A stretch of 11,433 nt of DNA from OMOG01 sp041485845 (GTDB lineage Bacteria; Acidobacteriota; Terriglobia; Bryobacterales; Bryobacteraceae). The translations under genes were made by a program, and so were the position numbers. Where the stretch lies: NCBI GenBank assembly GCA_041485845.1, contig JBGPKH010000251.1:1-11433 (forward strand). The letters run 5' to 3'. Position 1 is the first letter of the stretch; each line of letters begins with the position of its first letter. The notes under the pieces were generated by a model. The model saw only the letters and a program-made list of their open reading frames with translations. It had not been told where the DNA came from and ran no database searches. This document shows positions 5,846 to 11,433 of this stretch, one piece after another.

Positions 5846-8266
5846 CTATTCGTAGCGCAAAGCCACCATCGGGTCCACCCTCGAGGCGCGCCACGCCGGC
5901 AGATAGCCCGCCACCAGCGCAACCGCCGCCAGCACCAGCGCCACCGCGCCCGAGGTAGCCAGGTCTGTGGGACGCACTTCGAAGAGCAGGCTCGCCAGGA
6001 AGCGGGTCAGAACCAGCGAAGCCGCGAATCCCGCGGCGAGCCCCGCTCCGATCAGTTTCATTCCCTGCCACAACACCATCGCCAGCACGTCGCGACGCTC
6101 CGCCCCCAGCGCCATGCGGATGCCGACTTCGCGCGTCCGCAGCGTCACCGTATACGAGACAACGCCATAAATGCCCACCGCGGCAAGCACCAGGGCGAGT
6201 CCTCCGAACAGGCCGAGCAGCGCCAGCGTGAAGGTCCGCTCCGCCAGCGACACCGCGACATACGTCTCCATGGGCTGCACGTGGAACACCGGCTGCGTCT
6301 TGTCGACGCTCAGGAACGCGTCGCGCACCGCCCGCTCGAGCCGACGCGGGTCGATCGCGGTCCGCGCCACCAGACGATAGCCGAACGACAGGTCCTGCGC
6401 CTGCGCGATGTAGGCCTCCATGTTCGACGGACGGTCCAGCCCGTATTGCCGCACGTCGGCGACCACCCCGACGATGGTCAGCCACGGTTTGTCTTCGTGT
6501 CTCCCGCCCAACTGGATGTGCTGGCCGATAGGGTCCCGGCCAGGGAACTGCGAGCGGGCGCAGGATTCGCTGATGAGCGCGACTTGTGGCGCTCCGGGAC
6601 TGTCCTGACCGGTGAAGACGCGGCCGCGCTTCAGCGCGATCTTCATCACCCGGAAATAGTCCGGCGAGACGGAATAAGCATCGGCGCTGGGCGCGTCGGA
6701 TTCGTTGGCGAGCGGCCGGTCCTGAATGTGGAAGCCGCGGCGGTCGAAGTTCTCCAGCGGCAGCGTGCTGGCCATGGCAACGCTCTCCACGCCGGGCGTG
6801 GCACGGAGACGCTCCATTACCTGCTGGTAATAGTTGAGCTCCGCCTCCGGTTTCTGATACCGCTCGCCGTAGACGTAGGTGTTCAGCGCCAGCACGTTGT
6901 GCGGATCGTAGCCCGGGTCCACATTCATGAGGCGAATGAAGCTTTTCCCCAGGAGACCCGCGCCCACCACCAGCACAAACGCCAGCGCCAGTTCCGCGGT
7001 GACCAGCAGGTTGCGCAGGCCGTGGCGCGAACGGCCCTCGGTGGACTTGCCCATGTCCTTGATGGCCTCAGTCAAATCGACCCGCGAAGCGCGCAGGGCC
7101 GGCAACAACCCGAACAGCACCGCCGTCAGCAGGCTGGCCGCCAGTCCGAACAACAGCACCGGGGCATCCATGCGGATCTCATCCACGCGAGGGATCTCTT
7201 TGGGACCGAGCGAGGCAAGCACGGAAGTTCCCCAGAGGGCGAGCAGTACGCCGGCCACGCCGCCGAACAGCGCGAGCATCAGGCTTTCGGTGAGCAGTTG
7301 GCGGACGATCCTCCATCTGCCGGCGCCCAGCGCGGCGCGCAGCGCAATCTCCTTCGCGCGTCCCGTGGTGCGCGCCAGCACCAGGTTCGCGACGTTCGCG
7401 CAGGCGATCAGCAGGACGAATCCCACGGCCCCCAGCAGCACCCAAAGCGCCTTGCTCACGCGGCCCACGATCTGGTCGCGCAGCGGTTCCACTACGACCC
7501 CGGCGCCGCGGGCGTAATCCTTGGGATGCTCACTCACGATGTCGCGCATAATGCTGTTCAGCTCCGCGCGCGCGGCGCTCACGGAAACTCCGGGTTTCAG
7601 GCGCCCGATCAACTGCAAATGCTGGCAGCCGCGGCAGGCCGCGGGCTGGGACAGATCGTAGCCCAGCGGCATGTACATTTCCGGCGCCTCGGTATCCCCC
7701 GGCATCGCCAGCGGGCGGAAACTCGCGGGCAGCACCCCCACTACCGTGAACGATGCGTCGCTCAGCCGCAGGACACGCCCCAGGATCTGCGGATCGCCGC
7801 CAAAGCGCCGCATCCACAACCCGTAGGTCAGGATAACCTCGCGGCGCCGGTCGGGACGGTCTTCCTCGGGCAGGAAGGTGCGCCCGATCTGCGGAGTCAC
7901 GCCCAGGGTGTCGAAGTAATCATAGTTGACGCGCTTGCCCCGCAACAGTTCGGGTTGCCCCCCTTCCACGATTGCGCCGGCCCCATCGCGATACAGCGAG
8001 AGGCTTTGGAACGAGCGGCTGCGAGCCCTCAGGTCGTAGGTGGTGGTGAAGTCGACCGTCGTGGACCGTTGCGTGTCCGAGTCGGTCTCCGCCACCTTGA
8101 CCAGCCGGTCGGCTTCGCTGTACGGCAGTGGATTCAGCAAGACAGCTTTGACGGCGCTGAAGATCGCCGTATTGGCGCCCACGCCCAACGCCAGCGTGAT
8201 CGCGGCCACCAGGCTGAAACCCAGGTTCTTGCGCAAGGTGCGCGCGGAGAAAGACACATCGCCCAT
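5846..8266 (-). CDS. ADOP-family ABC transporter permease, complete
   Basis: This 806-residue protein has the duplicated MacB/FtsX architecture. Helix 1 is at about 16-36 with the family motif LALGVGANTAIFSAVKAVLL. A first MacB-type periplasmic domain is followed by FtsX block 1 at about 270-390 (GAVGFVLLIACANVANLVLA, then AKEIALRAALGAGRWRIVRQ). Helix 5 is near 420, a second periplasmic domain runs to about 640, and FtsX block 2 is at about 680-800 (LVLAAVGIYGVVSYTVTLRT, REVGIRMALGAERRDVLAMV). It ends with the typical AWRASRVDPMVALRYE. The ATG at 8266 has a good Shine-Dalgarno AAGGGGG with a 5-nt spacer. Unlike the left-hand paralogue, it lacks the extra N-terminal cytoplasmic region and has no adjacent PadR gene. 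No ABC ATPase is nearby. It leads a run of four tightly packed genes. It resembles MacB-type efflux permeases, but the substrate is unknown. Confidence 0.95.
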   Translation of the reverse strand: MGDVSFSARTLRKNLGFSLVAAITLALGVGANTAIFSAVKAVLLNPLPYSEADRLVKVAETDSDTQRSTTVDFTTTYDLRARSRSFQSLSLYRDGAGAIVEGGQPELLRGKRVNYDYFDTLGVTPQIGRTFLPEEDRPDRRREVILTYGLWMRRFGGDPQILGRVLRLSDASFTVVGVLPASFRPLAMPGDTEAPEMYMPLGYDLSQPAACRGCQHLQLIGRLKPGVSVSAARAELNSIMRDIVSEHPKDYARGAGVVVEPLRDQIVGRVSKALWVLLGAVGFVLLIACANVANLVLARTTGRAKEIALRAALGAGRWRIVRQLLTESLMLALFGGVAGVLLALWGTSVLASLGPKEIPRVDEIRMDAPVLLFGLAASLLTAVLFGLLPALRASRVDLTEAIKDMGKSTEGRSRHGLRNLLVTAELALAFVLVVGAGLLGKSFIRLMNVDPGYDPHNVLALNTYVYGERYQKPEAELNYYQQVMERLRATPGVESVAMASTLPLENFDRRGFHIQDRPLANESDAPSADAYSVSPDYFRVMKIALKRGRVFTGQDSPGAPQVALISESCARSQFPGRDPIGQHIQLGGRHEDKPWLTIVGVVADVRQYGLDRPSNMEAYIAQAQDLSFGYRLVARTAIDPRRLERAVRDAFLSVDKTQPVFHVQPMETYVAVSLAERTFTLALLGLFGGLALVLAAVGIYGVVSYTVTLRTREVGIRMALGAERRDVLAMVLWQGMKLIGAGLAAGFAASLVLTRFLASLLFEVRPTDLATSGAVALVLAAVALVAGYLPAWRASRVDPMVALRYE

Positions 8267-8322
8267 CAGTACCCCCTTCGAGTGTCGGACGTCGAAGCAG
8301 CCCGGAGGTTAGCAGTGGCCGG

Positions 8323-8358
8323 CTAGCGGAAGTTCTCGACCAGCAACAGATCGCCGGC
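8323..8358 (-). pseudogene. Short C-terminal remnant, possibly of a kinase/TolB-like protein
   Basis: In a frame different from the end of the sigma remnant, the minus strand reads PAGDLLLVENFR and then TAG (8325-8323). Such a D-x-x-L-x-x-N-F-R ending resembles, from memory, the extreme C-termini of acidobacterial TolB-like propeller proteins and serine/threonine kinases, which are often encoded directly downstream of this kind of sigma factor. The piece is too short for a firm call. Confidence 0.25.
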
Positions 8359-8362
8359 TGGC

Positions 8363-8689
8363 GGCCGTCATAGCGGTGAGTGCTTCATCCATTGGCGACC
8401 AAGTCCCTGCTCGGGTCCCAAGAGACCACCAGCGCCTCGTCCAGGGGAACCATGTGGACGCCGCCGCCGCGTTTCCGGTACTGCCGGGAGCGCATGGTCG
8501 ACGAGGATGCGCCGGCGCCAGTGCGGTGATCTGAAGCGTATGGCCTTGGCGTTCGCGGCTCATGTAACGATGGGCTCGCGGGCGTAATTCCTGATAAACC
8601 ACGGGGATCAGTCTTTGCAGCGCAGCTTCGTCCCCTTGGATCCAAGCCAGCAATAGTCCCGTCACATCGTCTGGTTGCCTGGATGGCAT
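8363..8689 (-). pseudogene. Degenerate ECF sigma factor gene (TIGR02999-like)
   Basis: The first 57 codons from the ATG at 8689 read as an intact sigma-factor N-terminus (DDVTGLLLAWIQGDEAALQR, then LIPVVYQELRPRAHRYM and HTLQITAL). The rest is scattered over frames: RRILVDHA is at 8514-8491 in a second frame, RSRQYRKRGGG followed by MVPLDEALVV is at 8492 to about 8394 in a third, and MDEALTAMTA is at 8392-8363 back in the first. About 30 residues expected between HTLQITAL and RRILVDHA (the NEAYLRLVD and FFAIAAQLM stretch) are absent. The region 4 promoter-recognition helices are missing altogether. Intact members have about 190 residues and act with nearby kinase genes. A GAGG ribosome site still precedes the ATG. 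Without region 4 the product cannot act as a normal sigma factor. Confidence 0.8.
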
Positions 8690-8726
8690 CTAACCTCATT
8701 CACGACGTCTCCATCGCAGGTACCCG

Positions 8727-8732
8727 ATTATA
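8727..8732 (-). promoter_or_regulatory. Candidate extended -10 box upstream of the sigma pseudogene
   Basis: The minus strand carries TGATATAAT, a perfect TATAAT preceded by a TG-n extension, about 38 nt upstream of the sigma-remnant ATG. A TTGACC lies just upstream but at an unsuitable spacing of 7 nt. It may be the surviving promoter of the broken gene. Confidence 0.3.
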
Positions 8733-8833
8733 TCAATGAGGTCAACCGAAAAGTATTCCGCCGGCGATGGCGGTTTTCGGCTTCGGTTCCCGCCTCATTC
8801 AGTAGAACGGCTTCATGCCAAAAGGAAGAGAAT

Positions 8834-9184
8834 ATGATAACCATCGCTAAGGGCTGCAAACGGATCGCCGCTTGGTTCGCGATTTCGGCAATCGGAATCA
8901 TGGGCGGCTTCGCCCAGTCGAACCCGCCGATGACGTTCAACACGGCGGTTGTGAAAACGCCCCCCGGTTTCGGCGGCAGGTCTTTCAACCTGTCTGCCAA
9001 CGCCTGGTATCAGAGTACGTCCGTCGGCTATTCGACCTACACCGCGGTTACTGGCAGCTTGAGCTGCGTGAACCGCGGAATGCCCTATGTCGCACCCACT
9101 GGCGACTTCACAGTCACCTATCAAACCGTATATGCTGTGGTCCGGCTCACCATGGCAAACGGAGGACAGAAACCCAAGCCGTAG
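8834..9184 (+). CDS. Small exported protein of unknown function
   Basis: This is a 116-residue protein. The ATG at 8834 is preferred over an upstream in-frame ATG because it has a Shine-Dalgarno AAGGA about 7 nt before it and opens a clear signal peptide: MITIAKGCKRIAAWFAI followed by SAIGIMGGFAQ, with cleavage likely after FAQ. The mature part (about 88 residues) is rich in Ser, Thr, Tyr and Val in an alternating pattern (for example STSVGYSTYTAVTGSLS and DFTVTYQTVYAVVRLTM), suggesting a beta-rich fold. It has a single Cys in the mature part and a Lys/Pro tail (GGQKPKP). I do not recognise a family. It faces decayed gene fragments on the opposite strand and may itself be a shortened gene. 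Confidence 0.6.
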   Translation: MITIAKGCKRIAAWFAISAIGIMGGFAQSNPPMTFNTAVVKTPPGFGGRSFNLSANAWYQSTSVGYSTYTAVTGSLSCVNRGMPYVAPTGDFTVTYQTVYAVVRLTMANGGQKPKP

Positions 9185-9194
9185 AATCGGCTAC

Positions 9195-9513
9195 TCACTC
9201 AGGCTCGATCACCTGTTTCTTGCGGAACCAGTCGATCAGCAGGTCGCGCATCAACCCCACCTCGTTGGGAAACTTCAACCCGGTGGTCCGCAGATCTCCT
9301 GGGTGGCCTGATTTTCGGCGGTGTAGTCGCTCACTGCCAACGTGTAGTCGCGGTCGGGCTCCACGTGCCGGTCGCCCACCACGACGGCCGGCAAATCGCG
9401 CCTCTTGAAGGTCCCGATCACCACGGTGTTGTCGAACGGCATGATGCCCCAGATGTGCCCGGACGATTTCAGCGAGACACACGCTCGTAACTGCACTGCC
9501 GCCAGCACGCACA
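9195..9513 (-). pseudogene. Frameshifted C-terminal fragment of a 5'-nucleotidase-type enzyme
   Basis: One frame (about 9475 down to 9290) reads RACVSLKSSGHIWGIMPFD followed by NTVVIGTF, then DRDYTLAVSDYTAENQATQE. The W-G-x-x-x-x-x-PFDNTVV signature and the later Y-T-L-A-V-x-D strand are the hallmarks of the C-terminal domain of 5'-nucleotidase/2',3'-cyclic phosphodiesterase (UshA-like) proteins. Reading then continues in another frame (about 9288 to the TGA at 9195) as RTTGLKFPNEVGLMRDLLID followed by WFRKKQVIEPE, a plausible end for the same protein. One lost base near 9288 explains the break. A further frame change near 9480-9510 joins GGSAV to the RACVS piece. The metallophosphatase N-terminal domain is absent from the window. 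The fragment is not expected to be active. Confidence 0.65.
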
Positions 9514-9637
9514 GGAAGCTCTCAGCGCCTTCCGTTCGATCTCGTGAACCCGTGCCGGGATAATGGCTGTATGGCGATTGCCAGCCCAACCCGGCACGAT
9601 CTTGTTCGGCGGGGCCAGCGGAGCAATACTGCTGTAT

Positions 9638-9856
9638 TCACGCCAAAGGCAAGGCAACAACCCTGTTTTGTGGACCACCAACGGTCGGTTCCAGAATTGT
9701 TCCCGTACTGTCCGTGATGAAGCTGTCAATCCCATCCGCTTTCGAGTTGGCAATAACCAGAACTTTATCCGCCCAACCGGGGGTTAGAGCGACAGCGCTC
9801 CCGTTCTTGCCGTTGCCTAAATTGTCTTTCGCCATGTGAGCCGGCACGCAGATCAA
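9638..9856 (-). pseudogene. Possible beta-propeller fragment
   Basis: A 72-codon frame contains SAVALTPGWADKVLVIANSK followed by ADGIDSFITDSTGTILEP. This resembles one blade of the lactonase-like or YVTN-type propellers (pattern: x-A-V-x-P-x-G-x-x-L-x-V-A-N-S-x-x-x-x-I-x-x-F-x-x-D-x-x-G-x-L). There is no signal peptide, no ribosome site and no second blade in frame, so this looks like a stranded piece of a larger gene. It could also be a chance frame. The 124 bases between this fragment and the nucleotidase remnant (9514-9637) show nothing I can assign. Confidence 0.35.
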
Positions 9857-9934
9857 ACGGTGCCCTCTGTGCCAAGATCAGTGAGACGCCTTCCCGGTCG
9901 GAGTTTACTGTAGTGGGCGGAGAAGGAAATCCTC

Positions 9935-10432
9935 ATGAAGAAGAAGTTGAATAGCGTTGTACCGGCCCCACCCGTTTTGGCTTCGCCTGGTGCGGAGCGG
10001 AGTGAAGCCGAGCGGAGCGAGGTGGAACGGAGCGCAGCACCGGGCGAAGCCAAAACGGCGCCCGACCCCGAGGTGGTGGTCAAGGCGCAACGCCGCCAGT
10101 ACACCGCCGAATATAAGAAACGCATTTTGTCCGAGGCGGATGCAGCTAAGCAGCCCGGGGACATCGGTGCCCTGCTGCGCCGCGAGGGCCTCTACTCCTC
10201 CCACCTCACGCACTGGCGCCAACAGCGCGACCTGGGTCTGGTTGCCCACCGGCGCGGCCCCAAACCCAAGCACGATCCAGTCTTCGAGGAAGTGCGCATG
10301 CTGAAACAGCAGAACGGCCAGTTGACTCAACGCCTGGCGCAAGCCGAACTCATCATCGATGTTCAAAAAAAAGTCTCGCTGTTGTTGGGGATTCCGCTGG
10401 CAGCGGTCGGCAGCGACGGGAGCAACTCATGA
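9935..10432 (+). CDS. IS3-family transposase OrfA
   Basis: This is a 165-residue protein. The ATG at 9935 has a Shine-Dalgarno AGAAGGA with a 7-nt spacer. Residues about 53-105 form the helix-turn-helix (RRQYTAEYKKRILSEADAAK, then IGALLRREGLYSSHLTHWRQ) that binds the IS ends. Residues about 120-157 form a heptad, leucine-zipper-like helix (EEVRMLKQQNGQLTQRLAQA) used for OrfA/OrfAB multimerisation. The N-terminal part is odd: residues 13-42 are encoded by an 87-bp palindromic segment and include three five-residue repeats, ERSEA, ERSEV and ERSAA, which I do not expect in this family. The stop overlaps the orfB start (ATGA). Confidence 0.9.
   Translation: MKKKLNSVVPAPPVLASPGAERSEAERSEVERSAAPGEAKTAPDPEVVVKAQRRQYTAEYKKRILSEADAAKQPGDIGALLRREGLYSSHLTHWRQQRDLGLVAHRRGPKPKHDPVFEEVRMLKQQNGQLTQRLAQAELIIDVQKKVSLLLGIPLAAVGSDGSNS
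9972..10058 (+). repeat. 87-bp palindromic insert inside orfA with three 15-bp coding repeats
   Basis: The arms 9972-9993 and 10037-10058 are reverse complements over 22 bp with one mismatch (T9988 against G10042, which would be a G-U pair in RNA). The 43-nt interior lies mainly in three 15-bp units, at 9995-10009, 10010-10024 and 10025-10039, the last overlapping the right arm by three bases. They begin GAGCGGAGTGAAGCC, GAGCGGAGCGAGGTG and GAACGGAGCGCAGCA and are in frame, giving ERSEA, ERSEV and ERSAA. The whole unit is 87 bp, exactly 29 codons, so it does not disturb the reading frame. Confidence 0.85.
10365..10373 (+). promoter_or_regulatory. A8G slippery run, probable -1 programmed frameshift site
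   Basis: Eight A residues (10365-10372) followed by G are read by orfA as CAA AAA AAA GTC, allowing a -1 slip on A-AAA-AAA. The -1 frame is the orfB frame and is open from here through the orfB start, so a slip would make the OrfAB fusion typical of IS3 elements. A short GC-rich dyad, CCGCTGGCAGCGG (10394-10406), lies downstream and could contribute to a stimulatory structure. Confidence 0.6.
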
Positions 10433-11433
10433 CCGCTGCCGCCCAGGCCGTCCCCGCATTGGGCCCCGTTGCCGCCTGTGCGGCCATCGGCGTTTCCCGA
10501 GCCTCTTTGCATCGGCTGCAAAACCCGCCGCCGCCGCCCGAGCCGCGGCAACGCCCGTCGCCACCTCGAGCGCTAACGGCCGGGGAACGGGCCATCGTGC
10601 TCGGCCACTTGCATGCGGAGCGCTTTCAAGACCGCTCGCCGGCGGAGGTCTATGGCACACTGCTCGACGAAGGCGTCTACTGCTGCTCGATCCGCACCCT
10701 GTACCGCATTCTGGAAGAGGAGGGCGAGACGCGCGAACGCCGCAACCAGCTCGCCCATCCTCCTTACCAGAAGCCCCAGTTGCTGGCCACCGGTCCCAAT
10801 CAGCTCTGGAGTTGGGACATCACCAAACTGCTGGGGCCGGTCAAGTGGGCCTACTTCTACCTCTATGTGATCCTCGACGTCTTCAGCCGTTACGTCGTCG
10901 GATGGATGATTGCCGATCGGGAGGGCAAGGAACTGGCCAAGCAGTTCATCGCCGCGACTTGCGAAAAGCACCAGATTGCTCCCGGCCAACTCACCCTTCA
11001 CGCCGATCACGGCTCGTCGATGAAATCCAAGCCCGTGGCCTTTCTGCTGGCCGACCTCGGCGTGACCAAGACGCATAGCCGCCCACACGTCTCCGACGAC
11101 AACCCATTCTCGGAGAGCCAGTTCAAGACGCTGAAATATCGGCCGGAGTTTCCAGATCGCTTCGGTTCCCTGCAGCACGCCCGGAGCTTTTGCCAGGAGT
11201 TCTTCCCCTGGTACAACACCGAGCATCATCACTCCGGCCTCGGGCTGCTGACTCCGGCGGTCGTGCATTATCAGCGGGCCGAGGAAGTTCGCCACCTCCG
11301 CCAGCAGACCCTTGACGCGGCCTATGCCGCTCACCCGGAACGCTTTGTCCGGAAACCTCCGCAGCCGCCTGCGCTGCCCACCGAGGTCTGGATCAACCCG
11401 CCAACCAGGCCTGAATCCGGCCCGCCGGATTCA
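10429..11433 (+). CDS. IS3-family transposase OrfB (DDE integrase fold), partial at the right edge
   Basis: 335 codons are open from the ATG at 10429 to the edge. An HTH_21-like region (about 55-110; for example SPAEVYGTLLDEGVYCCSIR, then TLYRILEEEGE) precedes the integrase core. The catalytic triad is visible: Asp130 in LWSWDITKL, Asp193 in LHADHGSSM and Glu229 in DNPFSESQFKTLKY. The last two are separated by 35 residues, the DD(35)E spacing of the IS3 family. The signature end, WYNTEHHHSGLGLLTPAVVH, is present, so only a short C-terminal tail is missing. The product cuts and joins the IS ends, usually as the OrfAB fusion made by frameshifting at 10365-10372. No inactivating mutation is visible in the part seen. 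Confidence 0.93.
   Translation, partial: MTAAAQAVPALGPVAACAAIGVSRASLHRLQNPPPPPEPRQRPSPPRALTAGERAIVLGHLHAERFQDRSPAEVYGTLLDEGVYCCSIRTLYRILEEEGETRERRNQLAHPPYQKPQLLATGPNQLWSWDITKLLGPVKWAYFYLYVILDVFSRYVVGWMIADREGKELAKQFIAATCEKHQIAPGQLTLHADHGSSMKSKPVAFLLADLGVTKTHSRPHVSDDNPFSESQFKTLKYRPEFPDRFGSLQHARSFCQEFFPWYNTEHHHSGLGLLTPAVVHYQRAEEVRHLRQQTLDAAYAAHPERFVRKPPQPPALPTEVWINPPTRPESGPPDS

Larger units (their letters stand above)
9857..11433 (+). mobile_element. IS3-family insertion sequence, right end beyond the window
   Basis: orfA (HTH plus leucine-zipper protein) and orfB (DDE integrase-fold transposase) occur in the standard IS3 arrangement, orfB being in the -1 frame relative to orfA. The left end must lie between the last decayed frame (9856) and the orfA start (9935); a TG-starting stretch at 9868 is a candidate, but the terminal inverted repeat cannot be confirmed because the right end is not in the window. 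The start given here is therefore approximate. The element abuts a zone of broken genes. Confidence 0.8.

Noticed and set aside
5439..6485. Upstream extension of the kinase reading frame
   Set aside because: The frame stays open by GC bias over the 4-TM gene and the end of the permease. The kinase fold starts only at the P-loop strand just after GTG 5438.
5834..8326. Very long plus-strand frame (830 codons) opposite the complete ADOP permease
   Set aside because: Its composition is Arg, His and Gln rich with no domain. It is the antisense shadow of a gene whose minus-strand translation is a full, well-ordered permease.
9868..9934. Exact left inverted repeat of the IS
   Set aside because: A TG-starting stretch is present, but the matching right end lies outside the window, so the boundary cannot be verified.
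10573..11334. 253-codon minus-strand frame with fairly protein-like composition
   Set aside because: It is antisense to the transposase integrase core, where the DDE triad and IS3 signatures are unambiguous on the plus strand.

Overview
The window reads as a high-GC bacterial chromosome segment, most likely from an Acidobacteriota member close to Solibacter/Bryobacterales. The main reason is two large tandem-FtsX permeases of the ADOP type (acidobacterial duplicated orphan permease), one of them coupled to a small PadR regulator. This pairing is characteristic of that phylum, as are the secreted protein with carboxypeptidase-regulatory-like repeats and the remnant of a TIGR02999-type ECF sigma factor. 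No rRNA, tRNA or CRISPR array was seen.

Layout. (1) 1-2679, minus strand: a PadR repressor gene overlaps by 8 bp the start of an ADOP permease that runs off the left edge. (2) 2680-2852: a divergent intergenic region with an AT-rich near-perfect 21-bp dyad over the padR promoter and start codon, then a GC-rich tandem repeat and hairpin in the leader of the rightward gene. (3) 2853-4511, plus strand: an exported multi-repeat beta-sandwich protein. (4) 8266-4522, minus strand: a tight four-gene run consisting of a complete ADOP permease, a 4-TM membrane protein (GTG start), a small P-loop kinase (GTG start, 7-bp overlap) and a VOC/glyoxalase-fold protein (ATGA overlap). It is convergent with gene 3. 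(5) 8323-8689, minus strand: a shattered ECF sigma factor gene, with a short tail that may come from its deleted downstream neighbour. (6) 8834-9184, plus strand: a small exported protein of unknown function. (7) 9195-9856, minus strand: decayed fragments, the C-terminal piece of a 5'-nucleotidase-type enzyme (frameshifted) and a possible beta-propeller repeat. (8) 9935 to the right edge, plus strand: an IS3-family insertion sequence with orfA, orfB, an A8 slippery run and DD(35)E catalytic residues. Its orfA carries an unusual 87-bp in-frame palindromic insert.

How the parts fit together. The left half looks like a PadR-controlled envelope module, in which an orphan permease and a divergent exported protein may share one operator. 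The middle operon couples a MacB/FtsX-like permease to a membrane protein, a small-molecule or nucleotide-type kinase and a VOC protein; a detoxification or export role is possible but is inference. The right part is a decay zone beside an insertion sequence. The items most worth a second look are the palindromic coding insert in orfA, the shared padR operator, the four-gene operon and the sigma-factor deletion scar.
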